DNA of 64,000 nucleotides, taken from assembly GCF_038751955.1 (NCBI RefSeq), contig NZ_JBCEXH010000002.1, positions 1 through 64,000 on the forward strand, given 5' to 3'. This DNA comes from Methanocalculus natronophilus. Lineage in GTDB: Archaea > Halobacteriota > Methanomicrobia > Methanomicrobiales > Methanocorpusculaceae. The number at the start of each line of letters is the position of its first letter. The first letter of the stretch is position 1. The position numbers and the translations under genes are program-made. This document shows positions 41,818 to 50,851 of this stretch, one piece after another. The notes beneath the pieces were generated by a model that made no database searches, was not told the DNA's origin, and saw only the letters and a list, made by a program, of their open reading frames with translations.

Positions 41818-43147
41818 CGGCACTCCCTCCAACAATTGCTTCTGAGAGAAGGATATGTGGTGAACCATCCGAGACCGGAACGGTCTGGCCGCCTTTTCCA
41901 CAATATCCCGGGAACATGTTGAGATCATTGCCACAGAGAGATATGGCATGGAGCGTGGAGAGGATCTCTCCTGAAAGCGAGACGTCACGAACCATCCCTT
42001 TCAGTTCACCACCTTCAATGAGATACCCGTATTCCGCATTGAACTGGAATACGCCCCTGCCGGGGTCCACCTGTCCCCCACGGGAACCTGCAAGCAGGAT
42101 ACCGTCCCTGCACTCCTCGATGATCTCCTCGTACGTCCAGTCTCCGGGAGCAATATAGGTGTTGCTCATCCTGACAATCGGGAGATCACCTGGCATTGCC
42201 CTTGCATGGCCTGCATCACCGGATCCGACTGCTGCCAGTGTCTCGCGGGAGTGAAGGTACCGCTTCAGAACGCCATTCTCGATGATTGCCGTTTTTGATC
42301 CGGCAACACCTTCGGCATCGACTGGTTCAAACCCGAATCCATGCATTGTGGGGTCGTCGATGATGGTAGTTGCCGGACTCCCGATCAGCTCCCCGATCTG
42401 CCCTTTCAGAACAGATGCTCCTTCCTTGACGAGATCACCCTCGCTTGCATGGCCGACTGCCTCATGGGCAAAGACGCCTCCAAGTTCCGGGTTCAGCACC
42501 GCTTTCATCCTGCCGCCGTGTACTGCTTGTGCCTGCAGCAGGTCAAGCGCCCGCCTGCCAGCCCTGATCCCATCTTCAGTTCTGTTCCTGAGATTGAGAC
42601 CGTCGATGGCGTGATCACGGACATATCCCATCTGCATCTCACCGTTCTCTTTTGCCACTGCCATGACGCTGAAGCCTGACCGGCAGGTTGTATAGGACGC
42701 TTCGTACCCTGTAGAGTCAAGGAACCGAACCTCTTCGAGCCGTTCGATATAGTTGCCCCGGGTGTTTGAGACACCCGCCAGCGAGGCGGCGTCTGTAATA
42801 GCCTTAAGAAGCGCTGCCTTCTCTTCAAGCGGCACGTCAGAGGGGTTCTCTATAACCCGGGGAACGGGAAGAAGGGTCCGGGGCCCGGGTTCTGCAAGCC
42901 TGACATCTTCAGAGGTCACTGCTGCTGCTTTCTCTGCCCTGGCAAGGTAGCGGGAGAGCGATCCTTTGTCATCCGGATCAAAAGGTGCTACCGATACAAT
43001 ACCCCATCCACGGGGGCCAAGCGCCCTGATGATCGCACGGGAGAAGAAAGAGACGCCTGACGACTCGATTTCCCCGTTATCAATATCTATGCCGGTATGT
43101 TCTCCGGCGACGTGTCGGACGTCCCAGTACCGCAGGCCTGCATCCAT
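41810..43147 (-). CDS. tldD: TldD, metalloprotease subunit of the TldD/PmbA complex
   Basis: The 445-residue protein contains the zinc-site region GGVFAHEAVGHASEGDLVKEG, which includes the HExxxH motif of TldD, and IIDDPTMHGFGFEPVDAEGV with the later Cys-containing region near the C-terminus. The start is the ATG at 43147 with GGGAG nine bases upstream. It lies one base from the lonB stop. In bacteria TldD/E trims peptides, for example in microcin maturation; in archaea it likely degrades unfolded peptides generated by proteases such as LonB. Confidence 0.94.
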   Translation of the reverse strand: MDAGLRYWDVRHVAGEHTGIDIDNGEIESSGVSFFSRAIIRALGPRGWGIVSVAPFDPDDKGSLSRYLARAEKAAAVTSEDVRLAEPGPRTLLPVPRVIENPSDVPLEEKAALLKAITDAASLAGVSNTRGNYIERLEEVRFLDSTGYEASYTTCRSGFSVMAVAKENGEMQMGYVRDHAIDGLNLRNRTEDGIRAGRRALDLLQAQAVHGGRMKAVLNPELGGVFAHEAVGHASEGDLVKEGASVLKGQIGELIGSPATTIIDDPTMHGFGFEPVDAEGVAGSKTAIIENGVLKRYLHSRETLAAVGSGDAGHARAMPGDLPIVRMSNTYIAPGDWTYEEIIEECRDGILLAGSRGGQVDPGRGVFQFNAEYGYLIEGGELKGMVRDVSLSGEILSTLHAISLCGNDLNMFPGYCGKGGQTVPVSDGSPHILLSEAIVGGSAGV

Positions 43148-43148
43148 G

Positions 43149-45083
43149 CTAGACAACTCCCGGTTCGGGTTCGCTCTGGCCCTGCTGTGTCGGCGCTACC
43201 GCATGCTCGGCGAGTTTCTTCAGCTTGGCCAGGAAGCCGTCACGGTTGGCTGGTACAAGGGCCTGTTCGAGGATCTCCTCGATATGGGTGACCGGGATGA
43301 TCGTGACCATCTTCCGGTACCGATCTTCGATCAGGACATCTGCTTCATTTGATTTCGGGATGAAGACGTACTTGATGCCTGCTTTTGCGGCTGCCTCGAT
43401 CTTGTAGGTGACACCGCCAACCGGGAGCACGTCTCCCCTTACGGAAAGCGAGCCGGTCATCGCGACGTCCTGCCTGACAGGGATTCCCTCGATCGCCGAT
43501 ATAACCGCTGTTGCGACCGAGACCGAAGCAGAGTCGCCCTCGACACCCTGGTAGGTGCCGATGAACTGGACATGGATATCGATGTTTCTGATATCCTTCC
43601 CGGTGAACTTCTTCAGGAGTGCAGAGACGTTCTTGATCGACTCCTGTGCGATCTCTTTTAAAAGACCGGTCGCGATGACGGTGCCCGACGCCCCCTGGGC
43701 GGGAGTGACTTCAGCGACGATTGGAAGTACCGACCCCGAGTCGCTTCCCATCACTGCAAGGCCGTTTACCTTCCCTATGGCTGTTCCAGAGACGATGGTG
43801 AGATCATAATCCCTGCTCCGCCTGATGTACTCGTCTGAGATCTGATCTTCGACCGAGCGTGCAGTCTCTTTTGCTGCCAGGACATGCCGGACGCTGGTGA
43901 TTTCTGCTCCTTCGCCACGGGCGATATCGCCTGCAACCCTGACAAGCCCGCCGAGATCACGGAGTTTCAGGGTCAGGTGGCCCTTCCGGTTCGATCTCCT
44001 GCGTGCCTCACGAATCACCTCGATGATGGCACTCCTGTCAAACGGAGGGATTCTCCCGTCATTTTTCACTTCCTGGGCGATGAAGCGGATGAACTTCTCG
44101 CGGTTTGCAGGCGTGTCATCGATCGTCTCCTTCATGAAGACCTCGTAACCATATCCCCGGATACGGGAACGGAGCGCTGGGTGCATGCCCTGCATCGCAT
44201 CAAGGTTGCCTGCTGCTATCATCACGAACCTGCAGGGGACAGGTTCTGTCCTGACCATTGCGCCGCTTGACCGTTCGCTCTGGCCGGTGATGGGGAACTC
44301 ACCTTCCTGGAGGGCCGTGAGGAGGTTCTGCTGGGAGTGGGGTGTGAGGGTATTGATCTCGTCGATGAAGAGGACGCCTTTATGCGATCTGTGGATTGCA
44401 CCTGCCTCGACCCGGTCATGGGACGGGGTTTCCAGGCCCCCTGACTGGAAGGGGTCATGCCTGACATCGCCAAGCAGTGCACCTGCGTGCGAGCCGGTTC
44501 CATCGATGAACGGGGCTTTTGCATCTTGCGAGGTTGATACCAGGAGTTTGGGCACCATGACATCGTCACGGGGCATCATTGTCCTGAATGCCAGGAAGAT
44601 GAAGGCAACAGCGATGATACCCATCAGGAGCATGCCAGAGATGAGGGCATACCCGATGATACCAAAAACGAGCATCAGCATCAGCATATTCCGCATCTGC
44701 GATCGTTTCCGTGCTTCCATCTTGTGTGCTGCCACGATCTCCTTTCCCCGTCCCGCAGGAACGGTCCTGATCAGCGGGTTGTTATTGTCATCAGAGTTTG
44801 GATAGACCAGCAGGTCCTGCATCTCTTCTTTTGGGAGGAGTTCGGCCATTGCTTTTGCCAGCATCGATTTGCCGGTTCCGGGTGTGCCGATCATCATGAC
44901 GTGCCGCCGCTGGGTGGCAGCTTTCCGTATCACTTCAACGGCATGCTCCTGGCCGATTACCTGGTCGATGAGACCTGACGGCACCTCTATATCTGCTGTT
45001 GTTGCGAGATCAATATCCCTGAAGGTCTCGTCTTCTTCCGGTGTATCGTCTCCTGGCATCTCTGTCAGTGTTTCTGTCCCCAT
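43149..45083 (-). CDS. lonB: Membrane-anchored archaeal Lon protease (LonB)
   Basis: The 644-residue protease has Walker A MMIGTPGTGKSMLAKAMAE, two membrane helices inserted in the AAA domain (MLMLMLVFGIIGYALISGML and IIAVAFIFLAFRTM), and Walker B GVLFIDEINTL. The C-terminal Ser-Lys protease domain has EGDSASVSVATAVIS (catalytic Ser) and GGVTYKIEAAAKAG (catalytic Lys). These features mark LonB. The ATG at 45083 is chosen over an upstream TTG. It heads an operon with tldD, pmbA, a BofA-like gene and a queG-like gene, and diverges from prs across a shared AT-rich spacer. Confidence 0.96.
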   Translation of the reverse strand: MGTETLTEMPGDDTPEEDETFRDIDLATTADIEVPSGLIDQVIGQEHAVEVIRKAATQRRHVMMIGTPGTGKSMLAKAMAELLPKEEMQDLLVYPNSDDNNNPLIRTVPAGRGKEIVAAHKMEARKRSQMRNMLMLMLVFGIIGYALISGMLLMGIIAVAFIFLAFRTMMPRDDVMVPKLLVSTSQDAKAPFIDGTGSHAGALLGDVRHDPFQSGGLETPSHDRVEAGAIHRSHKGVLFIDEINTLTPHSQQNLLTALQEGEFPITGQSERSSGAMVRTEPVPCRFVMIAAGNLDAMQGMHPALRSRIRGYGYEVFMKETIDDTPANREKFIRFIAQEVKNDGRIPPFDRSAIIEVIREARRRSNRKGHLTLKLRDLGGLVRVAGDIARGEGAEITSVRHVLAAKETARSVEDQISDEYIRRSRDYDLTIVSGTAIGKVNGLAVMGSDSGSVLPIVAEVTPAQGASGTVIATGLLKEIAQESIKNVSALLKKFTGKDIRNIDIHVQFIGTYQGVEGDSASVSVATAVISAIEGIPVRQDVAMTGSLSVRGDVLPVGGVTYKIEAAAKAGIKYVFIPKSNEADVLIEDRYRKMVTIIPVTHIEEILEQALVPANRDGFLAKLKKLAEHAVAPTQQGQSEPEPGVV

Positions 45084-45115
45084 TATGAGCAATACCTCGT
45101 TTCAACGTTCAATGC

Positions 45116-45123
45116 TTATATAT
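45116..45123. promoter_or_regulatory. TATA box shared by lonB and prs
   Basis: TTATATAT lies in the spacer of the divergent lonB and prs genes. Its near-palindromic nature would let it serve both directions. The distance to the lonB start (about 33 bases) predicts a very short leader there, while prs would have a leader of about 25 bases. Confidence 0.5.
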
Positions 45124-45170
45124 CAGAGGCCAATAGTTTAAGTAGTTTCAGTACAGGGAGATAGCAGGCA

Positions 45171-46016
45171 ATGAAGGTCATATGCACGGAAAAGACGCAG
45201 ATTCTTGCTGCGCGAATTGCAGGGATTCTCAATGTCCCCCTGGGGGATGTGAAGAGGGAACGGTTTCCTGACGGAGAGCTCTATATCCGGGCAGATGATC
45301 CCGATCCGGATACCGTGATCATCTCCTCGATCCAGGATGCGGATTCCTTTCTCGAACTGCTCCTCCTGCTTGATGCCCATGAGGGATCCGACATCAGGCT
45401 CGTCATCCCGTACATGGGGTATGCACGCCAGGACAAACGGTTCCAGCCGGGCGAGCCGATCAGCATCCGGGCAGTTGCGGGTGCAATAGGGAGAGGGGTA
45501 TCGCGGATTCTGACGGTCAATATCCATGAAACATCTGTCCTGCAGTACTTCGGGGCTCCTGCCGAGAACCTCTCGATAGCTCCGGCTGTTGGCAGGTACC
45601 TGGCAGGCCAGGCAATAGACAATCCCCTGATTCTGGCTCCGGATGCCGGAGCACGTGAGTTTGCAGAACGTGTTGCAGAAGCACATGCCTGGGATTTTGA
45701 TCATCTCGATAAGACCAGGATGTCCGGGGAAGAGGTCAGGATCAAGCCAAAGACGATGGAAGTTGCCGGGAGGAACGTGGTGATTGTTGATGACATCATC
45801 TCAACCGGTGGAACGATTGCCACTGCGGCACTGCTCCTTCGCAGACAGGGAGCCCGCGATATCAGGACGGCATGTGTCCACGGGGTCTTCTCAGGAGGCG
45901 GGTATGCACGCCTGAGCCAGGCCGGGATATCGGCTATTGCCTCAAGCGACACCATTGAACGGGCGTCTTCCGTCTTCTCAGCAGCCGATACGATTGCACA
46001 GGCACTGAAGCGATGA
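45171..46016 (+). CDS. prs: Ribose-phosphate pyrophosphokinase
   Basis: The 281-residue enzyme makes PRPP from ribose 5-phosphate and ATP. Visible motifs are YMGYARQDKRFQPGEPISIR (ATP and Arg/Gln loop), ILTVNIHETSVLQYF, and the PRPP loop NVVIVDDIISTGGTIATAA. Its size fits the archaeal enzyme. It overlaps rtcA by four bases and leads an operon prs-rtcA-nob1 that links nucleotide and RNA metabolism; gfcR, which binds PRPP, follows. Confidence 0.95.
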   Translation: MKVICTEKTQILAARIAGILNVPLGDVKRERFPDGELYIRADDPDPDTVIISSIQDADSFLELLLLLDAHEGSDIRLVIPYMGYARQDKRFQPGEPISIRAVAGAIGRGVSRILTVNIHETSVLQYFGAPAENLSIAPAVGRYLAGQAIDNPLILAPDAGAREFAERVAEAHAWDFDHLDKTRMSGEEVRIKPKTMEVAGRNVVIVDDIISTGGTIATAALLLRRQGARDIRTACVHGVFSGGGYARLSQAGISAIASSDTIERASSVFSAADTIAQALKR

Positions 46017-46972
46017 TAGTAATCGATGGGGGGATGCTCGAGGGGGGCGGCCAGATTGTCAGAAGTGCTGTTGCTCTTGCATCTGTAACCACTACGCCTC
46101 TCAAAATCGTGAATATCCGTGCCAACCGGAAGACACCCGGCCTGGCTGCGCAGCACCTGGCAGCTATCCGGGCTGCAGCGGCGATCTCGTCTGCTGACGT
46201 GCATGGCGGGTACGTCGGATCCAGCGAGATCGTCTTTCTCCCGAACAAGCCAGCCTGGACAATGGAGCAGATCGATATTGGAACTGCCGGGAGCATTCCC
46301 CTTGTCCTCTCTGCCTGGCTGCCGGGAGCGCTTGCCTGTGGCGGGGAGATTACCGTTTGCGGAGGCACAGAGGTTCCGAATGCGCCGACGATAGATTATT
46401 TTGAGGAGGTCTTCCTCGAATACCTGAGACGGCACGGTGCAAAGGTATCCCTCTCCATAGAGTCAAGAGGGTATTACCCGACCGGCGGGGGCATCGTTCA
46501 TCTCGCTGTTCAGCCCTCTGAGATTGCACCACTTGGGAGGGGTGCCGGGAAAACAAACGGGATCGTCTCCGCAACATCCGGGCTGCCGGATCATGTCGCA
46601 ACCCGGCAGGCAGACGCAGCAGCAGCGATCGCAGGAGATCTGCCCATCCGAATCGTCAGGCAGGAGCAACCGGGTGTCGGGTCCTCCTGCACGGTCTTTT
46701 CAGATGGGCACGGGGGATCAGCTCTTGGGAGACGCGGGCTGGCCGCAGAGGAGGTCGGAAGGCAGGCTGGCCGCACCTGGCGTGCTGGCGGATCCTGTGG
46801 TATCGACTGCCATCTCGCGGATCAGCTGTTGCTGTACCTTGCGATCTATGGAGGATCTATTTGGACCGGGCAGCTTACACCTCATGCAGAGACGATGATC
46901 CGGCTGCTTGCCCGGTTCGGATATACGCTTCTCTCCAGCCACGAGGGGGATTGTGTGGAGGTGTCCCTGTGA
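46013..46972 (+). CDS. rtcA: RNA 3'-terminal phosphate cyclase
   Basis: The 319-residue protein converts 3'-phosphate RNA ends to 2',3'-cyclic phosphates through an adenylated intermediate. Its start IDGGMLEGGGQIVRSAVALA and the C-terminal region CGIDCHLADQLLLYLAIYGG match RtcA, including the His (in DCHLADQ) in the position of the AMP-accepting histidine. Lys/Arg residues in RANRKTPGLAAQHLAA are also characteristic. It overlaps prs at the start and nob1 at the end. Confidence 0.93.
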   Translation: MIVIDGGMLEGGGQIVRSAVALASVTTTPLKIVNIRANRKTPGLAAQHLAAIRAAAAISSADVHGGYVGSSEIVFLPNKPAWTMEQIDIGTAGSIPLVLSAWLPGALACGGEITVCGGTEVPNAPTIDYFEEVFLEYLRRHGAKVSLSIESRGYYPTGGGIVHLAVQPSEIAPLGRGAGKTNGIVSATSGLPDHVATRQADAAAAIAGDLPIRIVRQEQPGVGSSCTVFSDGHGGSALGRRGLAAEEVGRQAGRTWRAGGSCGIDCHLADQLLLYLAIYGGSIWTGQLTPHAETMIRLLARFGYTLLSSHEGDCVEVSL

Positions 46973-47424
46973 GGATCGTCTGTGATGCGTCGTTCTTCTT
47001 TGGCACGTATCCTCTGGATGGAGAGCTCTGCACCACACCGCAGGTGCTTGCCGAACTCAGGGATCTGCAGTCAAAATGCCGATTTGACACCCTGAAGGAG
47101 GATGGGCTCGCCCTCATTGAGCCGGATTCAGTCTCCATGAGCAGGGTGTGGGAGGCGGCTGCCGAAACCGGGGATCTCGCTGTCCTCTCGGAAACCGATG
47201 CCAGCGTCCTTGCACTTGCACTTGAGGTTGAGGGCGAGGTTGCAACAGATGATTTTGCGATCCAGAATGTGGCTGCGGCCCTTGGGATCCGGGTCAGGCC
47301 GCTTCTGCAGCGGCGGGCGAAGAGGCGTGCGTGGAAGATGGTCTGTACCGGATGCGGGCGTGTGGCTGATGGCGAGCCGGACTGCCCGGTCTGCGGCTCT
47401 CCCCTCTCCCGAAGGCATAAATAG
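46969..47424 (+). CDS. nob1: Nob1-like PIN-domain and zinc-ribbon endonuclease
   Basis: From the GTG at 46969 the protein has 151 residues, starting [18 protein letters not shown] with the first PIN aspartate. [12 protein letters not shown] and [13 protein letters not shown] carry further acidic residues, and the C-terminal zinc ribbon is [18 protein letters not shown]. Nob1 trims the 3' end of 16S rRNA in archaea. GGAGGTG lies five bases before the start, and the codon overlaps the rtcA stop by four bases. A longer in-frame ATG further upstream lies inside rtcA and is rejected. Confidence 0.9.
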   Translation: MRIVCDASFFFGTYPLDGELCTTPQVLAELRDLQSKCRFDTLKEDGLALIEPDSVSMSRVWEAAAETGDLAVLSETDASVLALALEVEGEVATDDFAIQNVAAALGIRVRPLLQRRAKRRAWKMVCTGCGRVADGEPDCPVCGSPLSRRHK

Positions 47425-47446
47425 ATATTGTATCCATCGTACTGCT

Positions 47447-48049
47447 ATGTCAAACCTCGCGGATCTGAAAGAGCGGGCGCGATCCCTCCTCGAAGAGGGG
47501 CACAGTCCGGGCCAGATCGCCGATGAGCTCTCACTCTCAACAGAGACCGTCACCTGGCTTCTGACCCAGTCAAAGGGTGCTGCAGCGCCGCGTGATGTGC
47601 ATATCGACTGGACTGCGATCAGCTGCGATTCCACGCTTCTTGAGTCGGCAGCATCAATGATGATCGATCACTATAGTCCACCAGCCAGCCGGACAGAGCC
47701 ACTTGATGCAGACGTGATTGTTGGTATCGCCATATCAGGCGTCCCACTTGCCACCCTGATCAGTGCACGGGAGGGATGCCGCCTGGCTGTCTACCATCCT
47801 GCAAAGCATGCAGTCACCGAGAAACCTATTGGATCCATCTCCGGTAATTTTGCACAGGTGAAGGATAAACGCTGTATCATCGTTGATGATGTCATCACCT
47901 CAGGAAAGACGCTGCATGAAGTGGTTGCCTATCTCAGGAGGCATGGCGGCATCCCTGTTGCGGTCTGGGTCCTCTTTGACAAGCGCGGTATCACCGAGGT
48001 GGATGGAGTTTCTGTCTACTCACTCTTCAGAGTCTCCAGAATTGACTGA
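47447..48049 (+). CDS. gfcR: GfcR-like transcriptional regulator (HTH-phosphoribosyltransferase)
   Basis: The 200-residue protein starts with a helix-turn-helix ([20 protein letters not shown], residues about 18-37), followed by an orotate phosphoribosyltransferase-like domain with the PRPP loop [18 protein letters not shown]. This is the architecture of GfcR, a regulator of sugar/central metabolism in haloarchaea. The DNA-binding N-terminus distinguishes it from PyrE. A TATA-like GCATAAATAGATA lies inside the end of nob1, about 30 bases before the ATG, so gfcR may also be expressed from its own promoter without a leader. Confidence 0.92.
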   Translation: MSNLADLKERARSLLEEGHSPGQIADELSLSTETVTWLLTQSKGAAAPRDVHIDWTAISCDSTLLESAASMMIDHYSPPASRTEPLDADVIVGIAISGVPLATLISAREGCRLAVYHPAKHAVTEKPIGSISGNFAQVKDKRCIIVDDVITSGKTLHEVVAYLRRHGGIPVAVWVLFDKRGITEVDGVSVYSLFRVSRID

Positions 48050-48072
48050 GTGGCAGCCTGTAAAGGATAACA

Positions 48073-48080
48073 TTATATAG
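48073..48080 (+). promoter_or_regulatory. TATA box of the thermosome gene
   Basis: TTATATAG lies about 40 bases before the GTG start. AGGAGG at 48105-48110 is eight bases before that start, so a short leader with a ribosome binding site fits. Confidence 0.6.
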
Positions 48081-48118
48081 ACGTTCAATTCCATTTTTAC
48101 TAACAGGAGGATTACAGA

Positions 48119-49714
48119 GTGGCACAACAAAACCAGTTAACCGGCCAGCCGGTCATTATTTTACGGGATAACGTAGAGCAGACCCGCGGATACGAAGCGC
48201 AGCGATCGAATATTCTTGCAGCAAAAGCGGTCTCTGAAGCGGTCAGAACAACCCTTGGTCCACGGGGTATGGACAAGATGCTTGTCGCAGGAGATGATAT
48301 CACCCTCACAAATGATGGTGCGACGATCCTCTCCGAGCTCTCTGTCCAGCACCCTGGTGCAAAGATGGTTGTCGAGGTGGCTACCGCACAGGATGACGAG
48401 TGCGGGGATGGCACCACAACCGCAGCCATCATGGTCGGATCGTTCATGGAGCAGGCCGAGCGTCTCCTCAAACTGGGTATCCACCCAACCAATATCTCCA
48501 AGGGCTACTCGCTTGGGATGAGGAAAGCGCTTGAGATCCTCTCTGAGCTCGCAATCACAGTCTCCCCTGATGATAAGGAGAGCTTAAAGAAGATCGCAAC
48601 AACCGCAATGGTCGGCAAGACGATTGAGGCTGTCAGGGAGAAGGCCTCTGACATCGTGGTTGATGCGGTGGCAACAGTTGCCACCAGGACCGATGAGAAG
48701 ATCACAATCGATGAGGATGACATCCTCGTCAAGACCCAGAAGGGCGATTCGATGGATGATATCGAGCTTGTCCAGGGAGTTATCATCGGAAAGTCCCGTG
48801 TCGACGAACAGATGCCACGGATCGTCAAGGGCGCTAAAGTCGCAATGATCGGTTCGCCTCTTGAGATCACCAAGACCCAGACAAAGGCAAAGATCAAGAT
48901 CTCAAGTTCAGAGCAGGTTGCAGCGTTTGGCGATGCCGAGCGGGAGCAGCTGAAGAAGCTTGCAGACCAGATCATTGATTCAGGCGCAAATGTCCTTCTC
49001 TGCCAGAAGGGTATTGCAGATCCGGTGCAGTACTACCTTGCAAAAGCAGGCATCTACGCAGTTGAGGATGTCCCCGAGAAGGAGATGAAGTATGCTGCCA
49101 AGGCACTGTGTGGTGAGATCGTCAACAAGCCAGAGGATCTGAGCCTTGAGACGCTTGGAACCGCCGACCAGGTGGAGAAGCTCTATGGCGAGGACCTGAC
49201 AAAGATCTCGGGATGCGAGAATGCAAAGGCTGTCACGATCTTTATCCGGGGATCAACCCAGTACCTGGTGGACGAGCTTGACCGTGCCATCAATGATGCA
49301 AAGCGTGTCATCCAGGACGCAATGGAAGATGGGAAATACACCATTGGCGGCGGATCTGTTGAGACAGAGATGCTCGTCCGTATCCGCGACTATGCCACAA
49401 CCGTCGGCGGACGCGAGCAGATCGCTATCGAGGCGTTTGCAAGTGCGTTTGAAATTATTCCGATTACGCTTGCAGAGAACTCAGGCTTCAACCCGATCGA
49501 CAAGCTGGTTGAACTGAAGAAGGCTCATGTCGATGGGCAGAAGTATGCCGGTCTGAATGTCTTCACCGGCAAAATTGTCGATATGGAGAAAGAGGGTGTC
49601 TATGAGCCGATGCGTGTCAAGCGCCAGGCTATCCAGAGTGCGTCTGAGATCGCATCCCTCCTGATCCGGGTCGACGATATGATGGTGACCCAGTCACACG
49701 GACCCGGGATGTAA
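48119..49714 (+). CDS. thsA: Thermosome subunit (group II chaperonin)
   Basis: The 531-residue chaperonin subunit folds proteins in an ATP-driven double ring. Characteristic segments are AVRTTLGPRGMDKMLV, LTNDGATILSELSVQHPGAK, DECGDGTTTAAIMVG and FIRGSTQYLVDELDRAINDA, then GGGSVETEML. The GGM-rich tail common in many archaeal subunits is short here (SHGPGM). The start is GTG. It is a single gene between gfcR and an oligo-T terminator, with its own TATA box. Confidence 0.97.
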   Translation: MAQQNQLTGQPVIILRDNVEQTRGYEAQRSNILAAKAVSEAVRTTLGPRGMDKMLVAGDDITLTNDGATILSELSVQHPGAKMVVEVATAQDDECGDGTTTAAIMVGSFMEQAERLLKLGIHPTNISKGYSLGMRKALEILSELAITVSPDDKESLKKIATTAMVGKTIEAVREKASDIVVDAVATVATRTDEKITIDEDDILVKTQKGDSMDDIELVQGVIIGKSRVDEQMPRIVKGAKVAMIGSPLEITKTQTKAKIKISSSEQVAAFGDAEREQLKKLADQIIDSGANVLLCQKGIADPVQYYLAKAGIYAVEDVPEKEMKYAAKALCGEIVNKPEDLSLETLGTADQVEKLYGEDLTKISGCENAKAVTIFIRGSTQYLVDELDRAINDAKRVIQDAMEDGKYTIGGGSVETEMLVRIRDYATTVGGREQIAIEAFASAFEIIPITLAENSGFNPIDKLVELKKAHVDGQKYAGLNVFTGKIVDMEKEGVYEPMRVKRQAIQSASEIASLLIRVDDMMVTQSHGPGM

Positions 49715-49732
49715 ATCCCCCAAAGAAAACTC

Positions 49733-49739
49733 TTTTTTT
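49733..49739 (+). terminator. Oligo-T tract after the thermosome gene
   Basis: Seven T residues occur 18 bases after the thermosome stop codon, preceded by an A-rich/C-rich run without clear hairpin. This fits archaeal intrinsic termination. Confidence 0.5.
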
Positions 49740-49816
49740 ACCCGTTGTACGCAGATCAGATCCGGATTTCTGCGCATACCAACAGTTGAATAAGCAAAAG
49801 AATGATGACCCGGACT

Positions 49817-50482
49817 TCACCCGGATCTGCCAAAGAGGTAGTCCAGCAGCTCGTGCATATCAGAAACGACTCTCTCAACGTGTGGGTGTCCGGTGAAGCG
49901 GTCGGGATCACCTGCTGCCACCCGTGCAATGAACCTGACACCGGTTTTTTCTGCTGCTTCGAGGTCCTGTGGGGCGTCGCCGATGAAGAGAGCAGATGTG
50001 GGATCTATCCGGGATGTTGCAAGTATCTCCCGGATGCAGTCTGCTTTTGAACGGGGAGAGCCATAGATCCTGACAAAATAGTCTTTGAGCCCTTGTTTCT
50101 CTGCTATCATCAGCATCTCGTCTTCAGGGGTTGCAGAGACGATATAGAGAGGAAGCCGGGTGCTGCAGGTGCTGAGGAGTTTGTCTGCACCCGGCACAAG
50201 CGGGATGGTATACATCTTTTCGCGGACAAGGCCTGCATACCGATCACCCAGGCGCTGCTCCTGATCCCTGGTGAGTTCCTGGCAGAGGATCTCCCTGTAG
50301 ATAAAGCGGAACTTGGCATACCGATTCATCCCGCCGTTATCAAGGTGGTACTGCACGATCTCGTCCTGATGCCTGGGGACAAACGAGAACGTCTCCCTGA
50401 ATGCCTCTGCCTTCATTGCGATGGACTCGGCGATGACGCCATCGAAGTCGAAGATGATCAGGCAAAGCGGCGGGTGCTGCAT
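49817..50482 (-). CDS. HAD-family phosphatase (phosphoglycolate phosphatase-like)
   Basis: The 221-residue hydrolase has motif I IFDFDGVIAES, motif II near YIVSATPE, a Lys in RSKADCIREIL, and motif III ALFIGDAPQDLEAAEKTG. The cap between motifs I and II is helical (class C1). The overall layout fits phosphoglycolate phosphatase-like and beta-phosphoglucomutase-like enzymes, and the true substrate is unknown. It is convergent with the thermosome gene. The next downstream element on the right is a tRNA gene. Confidence 0.87.
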   Translation of the reverse strand: MQHPPLCLIIFDFDGVIAESIAMKAEAFRETFSFVPRHQDEIVQYHLDNGGMNRYAKFRFIYREILCQELTRDQEQRLGDRYAGLVREKMYTIPLVPGADKLLSTCSTRLPLYIVSATPEDEMLMIAEKQGLKDYFVRIYGSPRSKADCIREILATSRIDPTSALFIGDAPQDLEAAEKTGVRFIARVAAGDPDRFTGHPHVERVVSDMHELLDYLFGRSG

Positions 50483-50633
50483 GCAGGTGTTTTTGTCTTT
50501 GTGAGTTCTTAGTCGTGACTGATCGGGGTTGTGATGATGAAGTGACTGAGATCACGTCCGGGAAGGGGACGCATGACCCGGCCCTTCAGAAGCCTTAATA
50601 CCGCTCAAAATAAAATTCTATATCCCGATCCAG

Positions 50634-50717
50634 GCCGAGGTAGTCTAGTCCGGGAAGGCGGTGGCCTCGAAAGCCACTGGTGGTTTCACCTCGGGAGTTC
50701 AAATCTCCCCCTCGGCG
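50634..50717 (+). tRNA. tRNA-Ser(CGA)
   Basis: The acceptor stem GCCGAGG/CCTCGGC closes a cloverleaf with anticodon loop CTCGAAA (anticodon CGA, Ser). A long variable arm typical of class II tRNAs and the TTCAAAT T-loop follow. The discriminator base is G, as expected for serine, and CCA is not encoded. An AT-rich box (AAAATAAAA) about 30 bases upstream suits a tRNA promoter, and T-runs follow. Confidence 0.95.
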
Positions 50718-50851
50718 TTCTTTTCCCATTGTGTTTCTTTTTTGCCGTTTTTTCTGTCAGCACCTTGTGAAACGGCATCTTCCTGATGCGTGGAGCAGGC
50801 AATTCCGCAGCCTTTTTATGACCAAAGAACAGTCTTTGTATACGAACAACC

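Noticed and set aside
41817-41988. A longer PmbA starting inside tldD
   Set aside because: The extra 57 residues lie in the tldD coding region. The GTG at 41817 has GGAGGG at proper distance and overlaps the tldD stop as expected for coupling.
46861-46969. A longer Nob1 starting inside rtcA
   Set aside because: The added residues are the wrong-frame reading of conserved rtcA codons, while the GTG at 46969 has a good ribosome binding site and begins exactly at the PIN domain.
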